Assembly: GCF_026262505.1 (NCBI RefSeq)
Contig: NC_067206.1
Span: 124,001 to 188,000 of the forward strand
Source of the DNA: Trichomonas vaginalis G3
Lineage: Eukaryota; Parabasalia; Trichomonadida; Trichomonadidae
DNA length: 64,000 bases
Reading direction: 5' to 3'
This document shows, piece after piece, positions 43,123 to 52,308 of the stretch. The notes below the pieces were generated by a model. The model had not been told where the DNA came from, searched no databases, and saw only the letters and a program-made list of their open reading frames with translations. The position numbers and the translations under genes are program-made. Each line of letters begins with the position of its first letter. Within the stretch, counting starts at the first letter, position 1.

Positions 43123-43773
43123 TCATGGAGCAGCCGCAGCTTCATCCGACTCTGCAGGTCGTTCAATATATTTCATGTAACATGAAGCATAAACAATACC
43201 CGAAATACCAATGCAAATGAGAACTAGTACTGTTGCAGAAACTATAAGTTGTCCAAGAGTGTTAAGATCAAAATAAGAATCAACTTTTGAAAGGCAGGAA
43301 TCATATGATTCGCAATTTACGAATTTCTTCCACTGAGTAAGATTTATATTATTTGGCTCCTCTTGTAGAAGTGTTTTTGTTAATTTTTTATACTTTTTCA
43401 CATTTGCTGGTCTAGCTAGATAAATATCGAAACACATTAGCATCATAGCTGTGACGACGGTCATAACAGTAAGTGTTGCAAGGCATGTATGAAATTTAAA
43501 GGCGAAACCTAAGAAATATAACATTGCTAATAAGAAAAAGAAAACGAAGATAACGCCAAAAGATAGTACTGATAATGCAATTAAAATCTTAAAATTAAGA
43601 TCTCCGGCAATGAAAACATAAAAGTCGCTAATCGCTCTTGAAGCGATGACTGCATTCCATATTCCACTAACAAAAAACGCAAGAAAGAATAGCTGACTTG
43701 ATCGGTTTAAGCATTTGATGCTACTACTGAGTTGTTCTCTATTCTTTTCGGGATCATTTGGCGAAGCATTCAT
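43123..43773 (-). CDS. Four-pass membrane protein, tetraspanin-like topology
   Basis: 216 residues from ATG 43773 (MNASPNDPEKNREQL). Hydrophobic segments at roughly 27-47, 60-82, 85-112 and 172-196. The loop between TM3 and TM4 (~60 residues) carries CESYDSC, two Cys in a small extracellular-type loop, and an NLT glycosylation site. Tails are short and polar; the C-terminus is Ala/Pro/Glu-rich. Topology fits a tetraspanin, but the CCG signature of the large loop is absent, so the family is not confirmed. Stop is TGA. Confidence 0.75.
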   Translation of the reverse strand: MNASPNDPEKNREQLSSSIKCLNRSSQLFFLAFFVSGIWNAVIASRAISDFYVFIAGDLNFKILIALSVLSFGVIFVFFFLLAMLYFLGFAFKFHTCLATLTVMTVVTAMMLMCFDIYLARPANVKKYKKLTKTLLQEEPNNINLTQWKKFVNCESYDSCLSKVDSYFDLNTLGQLIVSATVLVLICIGISGIVYASCYMKYIERPAESDEAAAAP

Positions 43774-44858
43774 TTATTTTTGAATTTGAATAAAGGTTAT
43801 TAAAAATCATCAAAAAGAGGGTAAATATTCATTACATTTGAATAAAATAGCTGCATCCAAAATACATAATTGAGTGGTGACCGGAATTATTTCAAAGCAC
43901 TTTTAATTTGAATACTTTACAACAATAAAAATAAAATAATCTTGATCGACAATGAACTCTGCATGGCCAAAAGAAAACCCACGATAGACTCAAAAAAATG
44001 ATGCTTAATAAATGACGAATATATCATCATGGATAAAATGAATAGTTTGAGCGCTTGTGAGCTAAAATTTATTTATTGTCTTTATTTGTTTTGACATGTG
44101 AGCAGAATGCAGGATACAAAGTTATCTCGATGCAAGGGAAGCTATCAATTTTTGAATTACTTTATCCATATATCCGTCCTTATAAAAAGATATATATTTC
44201 AACTAGTGCATATCGACCAAGTGTGACTTTTTATATGGTAACTCGAATCGTCGTATTTATGTTCCTTCTTCAACTTCAAATTTTTTCAATTTTGACTTAG
44301 GTGTTATATTATTCAAGCAATTCAGGGATATGAATTTGATTGTTAGAAAACTTATTTGAAAATAATGATATTTTATGTAGAACACATTTCTAAATAAGAT
44401 CAAAAAAAAATTAACCCTATCACTGAACGCCATCGAAAGAACTGGTCCTAAACGAATTGAGAATAGACTTGCCAAAACGAAATTCAATTCTTACTTTATC
44501 CTCAAAAGCTTGTTATGCGATCAGTTCGGGACTGATTCTAGTGTTTTCAAAAAATTTTTAAAAGAGAATGCTCTCTATGAAGAATAAACGAAATTAATTT
44601 TGTTAAACGTAGCTGATTCAGAGTAGGTGACAAAAGTGCATACTCTTAAATTAACCTTAAATGTTGATTTTTCGATATTTTCAGTATTAACCTTATTGTA
44701 AATTTTTCCGGTGATAAATTTATCACACTGAGGTTATTTTTCCGGTGAGATTTTTAACCTTGATTTAATGAAATTAATATATATAAATTTTATTATTTTT
44801 AATTTCGAATGAGTATAATAAAATATTTTTTTATATCGTCATAACTCTCATCACTGTT
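43774..44858. other. Intergenic region with palindrome and direct repeats
   Basis: About 1.1 kb. The only structure I see is at 44650-44760: three TTAACCTT-like motifs, a direct repeat and a palindrome (separate entry). Confidence 0.45.
44703..44748. repeat. Palindrome GTGATAAATTTATCAC within a direct repeat
   Basis: A perfect 16-bp palindrome at 44711-44726. TTTTTCCGGTGA occurs at 44703-44714 and again at 44737-44748. TTAACCTT-like motifs flank it. It could be a binding-site cluster for a dimeric regulator; unproven. Confidence 0.4.
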
Positions 44859-45104
44859 GTGATTCCAAATGCGATTATTAAGGTTCAAGTCGCTAATGTT
44901 TTGAATGAAGATAGAGCAGTAAGAATTCTTACAAGGGCAGGTAATCAGATTGTTGAGCAAAGAGCTTCAAAACACGATGAATGTTTGAAATTAATTCAAC
45001 ACATTTTGGAAATTGTCGAAAGCCGAAGGATTGAACCTAATGTCCTTATTCCATCTTTGAAGGCAATATTAAATTTGGCACAAAGAAGTTTAAAGGAAGA
45101 GTAA
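44859..45104 (+). CDS. Doubtful small ORF without an in-frame ATG
   Basis: The frame from 44859 encodes about 80 residues (IKVQVANVLNEDRAVRILTR then a helical Leu/Ile-rich stretch to SLKEE) and looks like real protein. But it has no ATG: the first in-frame codon that can be used is GTG, and the frame stays open upstream without ATG. ATG codons nearby (44810, 44870) are in other frames. It may be a decayed gene or a fragment with a lost 5' end. I know no family. Confidence 0.3.
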   Translation: MIPNAIIKVQVANVLNEDRAVRILTRAGNQIVEQRASKHDECLKLIQHILEIVESRRIEPNVLIPSLKAILNLAQRSLKEE

Positions 45105-45313
45105 GCAAGATTAGATAATTTGGACTTTTTTTAAAATTAATGAATAAACAGTATATTTTTGAAGTGTAAGCTTATTTACCTGAAGCTATATTACTTAATA
45201 TAACATTCAAAGTATTATTGCTATTTATTGGAGAACAAATTTATGTAATTTTCACATGAAAATTGATAAATTTGTATTTCCTTATGATAATCAATTTTTG
45301 TATTTGTAGAGAG

Positions 45314-45840
45314 TCTCCCTGCATGATATCAAGACTTGGTTATTAGTCTTTATCTATTTTTGAAAATTGTATTGTAAATTGTAAGAATTTCTGAATACTA
45401 CTACTATAAAATATAATTGCTTATCAATGTATATTCTCCCTGCATGATATCAAGACTTGGCTATTAGTCTTTATCCATTTTTGAAAATTGTATTGTAAAT
45501 TGTAAGAATTTCTGAATACTACTACTATAAAATATAATTGCTTATCAATGTATATTCTCCCTGCATGATATCAAGACTTGGCTATTAGTCTTTATCCATT
45601 TTTGAAAATTGTATTGTAAATTGTAAGAATTTCTGAATACTACTACTATAAAATATAATTGCTTATCAATGTATATTCTCCCTGCATGATATCAAGACTT
45701 GGCTATAAGTCTTTATCCATTTTTGAAAATTGTATTGTAAATTGTAAGAATTTCTGAATACTACTACTATAAAATATAATTGCTTATCAATGTATATTCT
45801 CCCTGTATGATATCAAGACTTGGCTATAAGTCTCTATTCA
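45314..45840. repeat. 121-bp tandem repeat, about 4.3 copies
   Basis: Unit starts TCTCCCTGCATGATATC at 45314, 45435, 45556, 45677 and 45798 (last copy partial). Copies differ at only one or a few bases, so the array is recent. The unit includes ACTACTACTATAAAATATAA. No coding function. Confidence 0.85.
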
Positions 45841-46389
45841 TTATGAGTATGACCCCATTTTTTTTACAAAAAGTGCCGAATTGCAACTTTGTCCCAATCT
45901 CAGCTGATTCATTTATTGTCAATTTGGCAAATTTAGTAATGGCTTGTATATTGAAAAAGAAGTAAATTATATATCTCTGTTGAATTTTATATTAAAGCCC
46001 ACCTATAGATATTTTTGAAAGCAAGAAACTATTTGAAAACAAAATTATTTTGGTTATAATGATAACCATTCCATATGAATCATCTCAGAAACATTGGGTA
46101 AGAAGCTACCAAAAAAAATGCTGGTTGAATGAGCATATTTAGGTAAATTCCCAATAGCGTTTCTTTTTCTCTAAACAATTGAGAAGTTTACACAGATTTC
46201 AATTATTTCAAAATAGGTTTTGAGAGCCGAAATTTGACAAAATAAATTCAGTTAATATTTAATACCTTATTTCTACGATAAAAAATTCTAATTGGGAAAA
46301 TTTTTTGGCAAACCCAAATTTTAGCTAAAAGTGACAGGGAAAAAAACGTTTAGTATTAAAAAAAAAGACCGATGAGAGCTTCGTTCGAA

Positions 46390-46459
46390 ATATAGAGGGA
46401 ACTGAGAATGCGCAACCATTCTCAGGGAATATTGGATGCTATTCCCGTTCCCTCTGTAT
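46390..46459. other. Perfect three-way-junction palindrome (candidate structured RNA or cruciform)
   Basis: Every base from 46390 to 46459 is accounted for. Outer stem 46390-46402 with 46447-46459 (13 bp, one T-G). Hairpin 46403-46410 with 46417-46424 (TGAGAATG/CATTCTCA, loop CGCAAC). Hairpin 46425-46430 with 46441-46446 (GGGAAT/ATTCCC, 10-base loop). There are no unpaired bases at the junction. Confidence 0.6.
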
Positions 46460-46496
46460 GGAAAATTGAGGTTTTCAAAGGGAGTTAAAATAATAT

Positions 46497-46849
46497 CAAA
46501 TTTATACTAATTTACTTCAAAATACAAAAGTATTTGACAGCTAAAATTAGTTACTTTAGCAAGCCTATCAATACCCTTTTACGATTATTGCTACTTTTTC
46601 GAAATAAAAGTAAAAACAAATTTATACTAATTTACTTCAAAATACAAAAGTATTTGACAGCTAAAATTAGTTACTTTAGCAAGCCTATCAATACCCTTTT
46701 ACGATTATTGCTACTTTTTCGAAATAAAAGTAAAAACAAATTTATACTAATTTACTTCAAAATACAAAAGTATTTGACAGCTAAAATTAGTTACTTTAGC
46801 AAGCCTATCAATACCCTTTTACGATTATTGCTACTTTTTCGAAATAAAA
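46497..46849. repeat. 120-bp tandem repeat, three near-identical copies
   Basis: Copies begin at 46497, 46617 and 46737 and appear identical until the third breaks off near 46849. Because 120 is a multiple of three, one frame stays open across copies (115 codons), but the sequence is repetitive and lacks family signal, so I do not call a gene. Confidence 0.85.
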
Positions 46850-46950
46850 TAAATTTATTATCAAAAACCTTTTTTTCTTAGTAAAAATAAACGAAATTTT
46901 TTACCTTATGAACTTTTGATGGAAATATGCAAATTTAAAATAATAAAGAA

Positions 46951-47078
46951 AGCCGCGAGCGAAGCGATCGGCTTAGTTCGAAGATTTTGATTCAAATCTT
47001 TGCTGATCTGTAATTCGCGGAAGCCGCGAGCGAAGCGATCGGCTTAGGTCTAAGATTTTGATTCAAATCTTTGCTTAT
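46951..47078. repeat. GC-rich direct repeat, 71-bp period, two copies
   Basis: AGCCGCGAGCGAAGCGATCG starts at 46951 and 47022; about 56 bp of each unit is conserved. Each contains AGCCG...CGGCT and the hairpin AAGATTT-TGATTC-AAATCTT. GC content contrasts sharply with the surroundings. Confidence 0.7.
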
Positions 47079-47144
47079 ATTCCTTAAATTCTTTATGAAA
47101 CTCGCAACAGTTCCATAAAAAATTTTAAATTCTAAACTGTCGAA

Positions 47145-47179
47145 ATTACCGATCGGTAATCACACCCTTCACGGGTGTG
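47145..47179. repeat. 16-bp palindrome plus adjoining hairpin
   Basis: ATTACCGATCGGTAAT (47145-47160) is a perfect palindrome. CACACCC-TTCAC-GGGTGTG (47161-47179) is a hairpin. Two GTGTGTCACTTTT copies 18 bp apart begin at 47175 and 47193. All lie upstream of the 47378 gene and may be regulatory or part of the element end. Confidence 0.5.
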
Positions 47180-47377
47180 TCACTTTTTACAAGTGTGTCA
47201 CTTTTAGCTAAAATTACCCCTACTCGTCATCGAATTTAGGTTAAAACAATTTTGATTCAAAATGGGCATTGAATTTTTTGTATGAATATTAAAAATTAAT
47301 ATACTCCTATATTACTTTCATTTTAACGATTTTAATTTGAACTTTCAGTTCTCTTCTCAAATTTGAATTTAATAAAA

Positions 47378-47971
47378 ATGCATGGTCACGATACTCCAAT
47401 AGTGCGCAAATGCAATTGCGGAAATATCGAAGTTTCAGGCAATCACTTTACTAGGATTTGGAAAACAGGTTTAAGTGAAACTCTTCAGCAAGTCATTGGC
47501 CATAACCCAGACCCATTAATCCAAATTAGATCAAGTGGCGTCCTAATATACAATCCTAATAGCACATCAATGCAGCGCGTTTCAGATACACAGTGTATCA
47601 TTCAATGTTCCAAATGTAAGGACTCAGTACTTGTAATTTTGGGCCGTGGAAACGCGTTCGCTCAATTCAAAAGAAAAGGAACAGCTCATGTTGATGGTTT
47701 CAGTTCTGCTATTCCAGTCCAAATTGGAACAGCCCCAAACTCAATACCTCGGTTATTGAGAAACTTAATCTCATTCAATGAAATACATGAAGATACTCTT
47801 GCACAAAATAATGACGAAGATGATGAAGATGCTATATCTCCAGTTCCTCACTCTACAAATTTGTTGCAAGATGATGATAATGATGATGACTTTGATATTA
47901 TGTTTTCTAATACAAAAGAAGCTGTCGTTGGATCATACACTGAATCCTCGATGGCTATGACTTTCTTTTAA
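47378..47971 (+). CDS. Cys-pair protein, unknown function
   Basis: 197 residues from ATG 47378 (MHGHDTPIVRKCNCGNIEVS). Residues 12-15 and ~82-90 supply CNC and CIIQCSKC, four or five Cys that could bind one zinc ion across the beta-rich N-terminal half (~120 residues). The C-terminal ~70 residues are acidic, with runs of Asp/Glu (NNDEDDEDA, DDDNDDDFD), and look disordered. I do not recognise the family. The upstream repeats at 46.3-47.2 kb are its nearest neighbours. Confidence 0.7.
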   Translation: MHGHDTPIVRKCNCGNIEVSGNHFTRIWKTGLSETLQQVIGHNPDPLIQIRSSGVLIYNPNSTSMQRVSDTQCIIQCSKCKDSVLVILGRGNAFAQFKRKGTAHVDGFSSAIPVQIGTAPNSIPRLLRNLISFNEIHEDTLAQNNDEDDEDAISPVPHSTNLLQDDDNDDDFDIMFSNTKEAVVGSYTESSMAMTFF

Positions 47972-48245
47972 TTTATTTTAATATTATCTTATTTTTTTGT
48001 TAAAACTCTAAAAAATCTATTCATATACTAATTGGCGATAACAAGTGTAAACGAAAAATACAGTTAGTGGCCCACTATTCAATTTTCATCAGTTGGACCA
48101 AAAATCAATTACTGCTTTGAAGGCAAATACTAATTATACAATTAATCAACAAATGAAATTGAATACGGAAAGGAGCCTCTTACTGTAAAATTTTATCAAA
48201 ATTTTAAATACGATAGTTTTATTAAAAATACAAAATAAAAAAGCA

Positions 48246-48842
48246 TTAACATGAGCATCCCGAAGGCCTGCCTACTTCAGAATTATCCAATTCACGTGAT
48301 TGTATTTGATTTTGTTTCTTTGCCCATTTAGAATTGGCTAATTCACTAGCAACATGCTTAAATAGCTCTTGAACGCCTTCGCCGGATAATGCAGATGTAG
48401 GATGAATAATGTATCCGTGAGCTTTCGCCCATTGCTCTGCTACTGAAAACGTTATTTCTTGATTAGGAAGATCGCATTTATTAGCTGCAACAGCAATAAT
48501 TGTTTCTGTTCCTGCAACATCTGTGAAAGAATCTATCCAGCTTTGAAGGTTTACAAAAGAGTTTTTAGAAGTTAAATCAAAAACTGCGACAACACCGGCT
48601 GCTTTCCTGAAATATATCGGTCCTAAGGAACGAAATCTTTCTTGTCCAGCTGTATCCCATATTTGCATTTCAATTTTCCTATCATTTTCTTCATAAGAAT
48701 ATAATTGATAATTGGCTCCAACAGTACTGGGCTCTGTTTTGTTAAAATTATGCAATACGAGTTGATTCAAAAGTGATGTTTTACCAACAGAAGAATCTCC
48801 GACGAGTACAATTCGGAGATGTCCTGGATCTTCCACTTGCAT
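48246..48842 (-). CDS. Rab-family small GTPase
   Basis: 198 residues from ATG 48842 (MQVEDPGHLRIVLVGDSSVG). All G motifs are present: GDSSVGKTS, STVGANY (switch I Thr), WDTAGQERF, ANKCDLP for guanine specificity and TSALSGEG. The C-terminal GCSC is a CXC double-prenylation signal, which directs Rabs to membranes. The TAA directly after it marks TAA as a normal stop in this genome. Rab subfamily cannot be fixed by eye; Rab5/21-like features are present. Length is typical. Confidence 0.92.
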   Translation of the reverse strand: MQVEDPGHLRIVLVGDSSVGKTSLLNQLVLHNFNKTEPSTVGANYQLYSYEENDRKIEMQIWDTAGQERFRSLGPIYFRKAAGVVAVFDLTSKNSFVNLQSWIDSFTDVAGTETIIAVAANKCDLPNQEITFSVAEQWAKAHGYIIHPTSALSGEGVQELFKHVASELANSKWAKKQNQIQSRELDNSEVGRPSGCSC

Positions 48843-48991
48843 TCAATTTAAATCCACAAAATGTTATCGTTTGAAATTTCAATTGGAGAAAAAGCGTCAG
48901 ATTTTGGAATATGAAAAATTGTAATCTGTAATTAAAAATCAATTTTCAAGAAGATAAAAAGATGGTTGACAAATTTCAGTCACACATAAAC

Positions 48992-48998
48992 AAAAAAA
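48992..48998 (-). terminator. Pol III T-run terminator of tRNA-Ile
   Basis: Seven T on the minus strand, one base after the acceptor end. Confidence 0.7.
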
Positions 48999-48999
48999 T

Positions 49000-49071
49000 G
49001 GTTCCGCTGGGGCTCGAACCCAAGACCTTAGCGTTATCAGCACTACGCTCTACCTACTGAGCTACGAAACC
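49000..49071 (-). tRNA. tRNA-Ile (anticodon GAT)
   Basis: A 72-nt cloverleaf on the minus strand. Acceptor GGTTTCG/CGGAACC, D arm GCTC-AGTAGGTA-GAGC, anticodon stem TAGTG/CGCTA with loop CTGATAA (anticodon GAT, reads ATC), variable loop AGGTC, T arm TTGGG-TTCGAGC-CCCAG. All stems pair, with G-T pairs only. No intron. Confidence 0.94.
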
Positions 49072-49135
49072 TTGCGATTGCCATTAATTTTTTGCACTTA
49101 AAATGAAAATTCTGAACAATATCTCGATTTTTTGA

Positions 49136-50098
49136 GAGTTTTTTTTAGAATTAGAAATCGGAAGTATTATTAGGCCTAATTTTATCCTTTGCTATGTAAT
49201 AACTGTTTGTTTCCTTCTCATACTCCTTTCAAGAAGAGTAGATCCTTCATTAATCAAACTTCCTTATTCGATTCCAAAAATTTATTATGGCATCATTGTT
49301 GTTTCGCCTCATAATTTAACAAGACTTTACACTGCATATAGATATTGGGGCAGTCAAGTCGAGCAAATATCTCCATCAAGTAATTACACTTTTTATAGTT
49401 TAATTGATCCTAAAATACCAAACGTTAAATATTACAAACAAAATCAATCAAATGTAATTCGATGTTTCAGTTATGTGTACTATTTTATTAATATGCTTGA
49501 AACCTTCCTTCAGCAAAATGAAATTAATTGGTTAATTCGTACAACAGATGATGTTCACATCGATCAGTTCGATATGATAAAATACATGAACGATTTAGAA
49601 TCTATGTACAATCCGATCAATGATACTGTCATAAGAGGCCATTTTATTGAACCTTTTTACCTTCATGGTGGTCCTGGATGGATAATGTCACGGAAAGCCT
49701 GTGTACTAACTCTGAGATACATTAAACAAAAAATTAAGCAATCTAAATTATATAATGGAGGAGATGACATATTTTTAGGATATATCTTTAAAAAAATCTT
49801 TAAGAAATCAAGAAAAATTCACTCTTATGCTATAAATGGCGCTCCATTAAGTACTGAAGCCAAAAAACGTTTGGCAGCTAGAGATTTTCGAAATCTTCCT
49901 GATTGTCCAGAAAATGTCATGAATCATTTCCGAAATATTGTTATAAATCATGCAGGCGACAACTCTTTAGATGTAATTACAAAAAGGCATATATTCAACA
50001 AAATAATTCCAGATGATGTTTATTTGTTTGTTCCTCCAGAGAGAACTGGAGAGGCAGAACTTTGCTACTCCAAAAACGCCACTATTCCTATTATTTGA
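49136..50098 (+). CDS. Fringe-like galactosyltransferase-type protein (start uncertain)
   Basis: The open frame from 49136 gives about 320 residues: a hydrophobic anchor near the N-terminus (FILCYVITVCFLLILLS), then a fringe/GT31-like domain. Key features: PHNLTRLYTAYRYWG, the metal-binding TTDDVHI, HGGPGWIMSRKA and GGDDIFLGYIF. Predicted type II Golgi membrane enzyme adding a sugar to glycoconjugates. No ATG begins this frame before residue ~115. An upstream ATG at 49103 is in the same frame but reaches TGA after ten codons (49133). Either an in-frame nonsense codon, a non-ATG start or an error near the T runs. Stop TGA 50096. Confidence 0.72.
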   Translation, partial: EFFLELEIGSIIRPNFILCYVITVCFLLILLSRRVDPSLIKLPYSIPKIYYGIIVVSPHNLTRLYTAYRYWGSQVEQISPSSNYTFYSLIDPKIPNVKYYKQNQSNVIRCFSYVYYFINMLETFLQQNEINWLIRTTDDVHIDQFDMIKYMNDLESMYNPINDTVIRGHFIEPFYLHGGPGWIMSRKACVLTLRYIKQKIKQSKLYNGGDDIFLGYIFKKIFKKSRKIHSYAINGAPLSTEAKKRLAARDFRNLPDCPENVMNHFRNIVINHAGDNSLDVITKRHIFNKIIPDDVYLFVPPERTGEAELCYSKNATIPII

Positions 50099-50222
50099 CC
50101 ATAATTTAATTTTTATCTCAAATATTTAAAAGAATTAAGACTAAATAATCATACTTTATTCATTACAAATATAATACATAAATGAAAATCCGAATAAATT
50201 TCATAATAAACAAAAACAAAAA

Positions 50223-51764
50223 TTAAAGTTGTTCTTGCTCTTCAATCATTGCTGTTGTCTGATTGATAATCTCATGTACATCCTTACTCTTAAGCAATCC
50301 AATCCTACTGAGGTATCTATACCTAAGAAATACTGTTGACCAAACAATTGCGTTTCCAGCAAAGCAGTAAATCAAAAACTTCAGAACTAATCTGAAGATA
50401 CTCATGAACTTAGTGTCGTATTTGACCTCTAAACTCTTACTACTCCAATGGGAACCGTCAAATGAAATTGTGACCTTTGAAGAGCCTCCATTTTTAGCAG
50501 GAACCTCGCATCTGATACTTCCTTTGCTAATAACACGTCCCAGATGTACTGTTTTGCCAACTTTGCAATAAGCAGATTGAGGAGTAAAATCTGTTGATTT
50601 GTAATAGACATCGATGGTATTTAATGACAAAGCGTTCAGTACTGTTGGGTTTACGCGTGTTATTTGTGGTTCTGGAGCAACACATTCTGTAATTCCATCT
50701 CCAATTAAACCTCCAAAGCATTTACACTCTTCATTGACCATCCTGGCTGCTCTGTGGCATGGAGATGCTTGTTCTTCTGCCTTTTTTGTAATATTGAAGA
50801 TGTTTTTCGCTGGTAAAGTTTCATTTAAATCTTTCTTTTGGAGTAAAGGTACTTTTCTGATGGTTTTGAAGTTGTGGAATGCTTCTTCAATGTTGTTCTT
50901 CTTTAATGCTGATTCTTCTTCGTTCTTTACTTTGATTTCTGCTTTGATATATCCAGTTTGAGCTCTTTTCTCACTTTCTGAGAATGTTTGGTTAGGAGGT
51001 GTCTGTTGTGTCCTTTTGGATCTCTCTTCCCTCATCTTTTTCTTATCCATGTTGCTGTGGAACATGTTATTGTCGTCTATAAAGTGCATTTCAGCATTAT
51101 TGTATGTTTTGACAGGTTCAGGTGTCTCTATAGGAGCTGGGAAGGTTTCGTATGTAATATCGTAGTCAGATTCGTTTCCTTCTGGGATTGTAAAATTAGG
51201 AGTTGTAATTTCGATGTAATCTTCTACATAGTTCTGGGGATTCATGAAGTCAAGGTCTTGACTGATGTTTTTCTTTACTTTCATTCTGTAGATTGGTCTT
51301 GGTGACCTTGTAGGGACTGGTGTTGGTTTTGGAGTTCTTGTAGGCCTGGGAGTCTGTTTAGGTGTTGGCATTGGTGTAGGTAATGGTGTTCGTGCAGGTG
51401 TAGCTGTTCTTGTTGGAGGAGGGATATCTGCATAATCAGAAATTTGTTTGTTTTCTGGTCTTAGTTTGTTCATTTTTGATATGTAATCTGGTGTCATTGT
51501 TGGAAATGGCGTTTGCGTTGGAAATGGCGTAGGTTCTGGAGTTCTTTCTGGTAATAACGCGTTTGAGGTTTTAACTGCGCGAAATCTTGGAGTCATTCTT
51601 CCGAGATTTATCTGCCCTTTTATTGTTGGTTGAGGAGTGTTGACATCATCTGAATCATCTGAATCTTTACTGTTTTGTGAATTATGATCACGATTAGATC
51701 TGTTTCCATTAGAATAATCTGATGAAGATTGGATGCTCCCGAGTATAAAAAATATCAGAAACAT
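50223..51764 (-). CDS. Secreted/membrane TIG-domain protein with PTP-rich stalk
   Basis: 513 residues from ATG 51764. The start MFLIFFILGSIQSSS is a signal peptide; the upstream extension has no ATG in frame. Residues ~70-170 are a disordered stalk of PTPxPT-type repeats (TPLPTPMPTPKQTPRPTRTP). A Cys-rich piece follows (CHRAARMVNEECKCFGG), then an IPT/TIG domain (PQITRVNPTVLNALS ... FDGSHW). A single TM near the C-terminus (FLIYCFAGNAIVWSTVFL) and a ~40-residue cytoplasmic tail end it. A surface receptor or adhesin is plausible. The EGF/TIG protein at 53.2 kb has a similar plan. Confidence 0.8.
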   Translation of the reverse strand: MFLIFFILGSIQSSSDYSNGNRSNRDHNSQNSKDSDDSDDVNTPQPTIKGQINLGRMTPRFRAVKTSNALLPERTPEPTPFPTQTPFPTMTPDYISKMNKLRPENKQISDYADIPPPTRTATPARTPLPTPMPTPKQTPRPTRTPKPTPVPTRSPRPIYRMKVKKNISQDLDFMNPQNYVEDYIEITTPNFTIPEGNESDYDITYETFPAPIETPEPVKTYNNAEMHFIDDNNMFHSNMDKKKMREERSKRTQQTPPNQTFSESEKRAQTGYIKAEIKVKNEEESALKKNNIEEAFHNFKTIRKVPLLQKKDLNETLPAKNIFNITKKAEEQASPCHRAARMVNEECKCFGGLIGDGITECVAPEPQITRVNPTVLNALSLNTIDVYYKSTDFTPQSAYCKVGKTVHLGRVISKGSIRCEVPAKNGGSSKVTISFDGSHWSSKSLEVKYDTKFMSIFRLVLKFLIYCFAGNAIVWSTVFLRYRYLSRIGLLKSKDVHEIINQTTAMIEEQEQL

Positions 51765-52308
51765 CCAATAATCAAAATGAAATATTGGGTCTTTCACCAA
51801 TCATCCCCCTAATTGAAAAATCAATCATTCTAATAAGTATGGATCTATGCTAAGAATTGAAATACAAAATTAAACGTTTACTAATTTTAAAAATTGCAAT
51901 GAAATTATTGAAAAATAATCTTGAATTTCAAGATCATGATGAATTTTTGGTCGTACACTGATTGATAATGTAAAAATACATGAATTGGATTTTCCAAAAA
52001 AATCACAAAATTGGTTTTTGATTATAAAAATTGATAAATTTGTTCTTATTTTTCTTTTTTTCGAATTTTTTTGGAAATTTTATTCCAAGATTTCATTTAA
52101 ATTTAGAGGAAGCTTAGTTTACCTAGCGAATTTCTGCAGTTGTGCCATAATCTGATTATGTTTTTATTGAATATCATTCGAAATATACGATCTTTTTGAT
52201 GTTTGGTTATATGTTCATGATTGTTTTAAATTTTTAGTCCAATGTTTCTTACTAAAGTGGTATAGATCTATTTTCTATAACAAGTTTTATAAATAAACGT
52301 ACACCAAG
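51765..52308. other. Divergent intergenic spacer
   Basis: About 540 bp between two divergent genes, so both promoters should lie here. AT-rich, no RNA gene; a small palindrome around CTTGAATTTCAAG is the only structure noted. Confidence 0.4.

Larger units (their letters stand above)
46317..47215. mobile_element. 0.9-kb TIR element holding a repeat hub
   Basis: AATTTTAGCTAAAAGTGACA at 46317-46336 is perfectly inverted at 47196-47215 (20 bp). ACCC flanks both ends (46312-46315, one base off on the left; 47216-47219). Between them lie a three-way-junction palindrome, a 120-bp triplication, a 71-bp-period repeat and hairpins. No transposase-like ORF. It ends about 160 bp before the gene at 47378. 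The repeats make it an odd MITE; the call rests on the termini. Confidence 0.5.

Noticed and set aside
46390-46459. Hammerhead ribozyme
   Set aside because: The fold is a three-way junction, but the conserved unpaired core bases of a hammerhead are absent.
46497-46849. A 115-codon repetitive ORF across the 120-bp array
   Set aside because: It is open only because the period is a multiple of three; the peptide repeats the same 40 residues and has no family signal.
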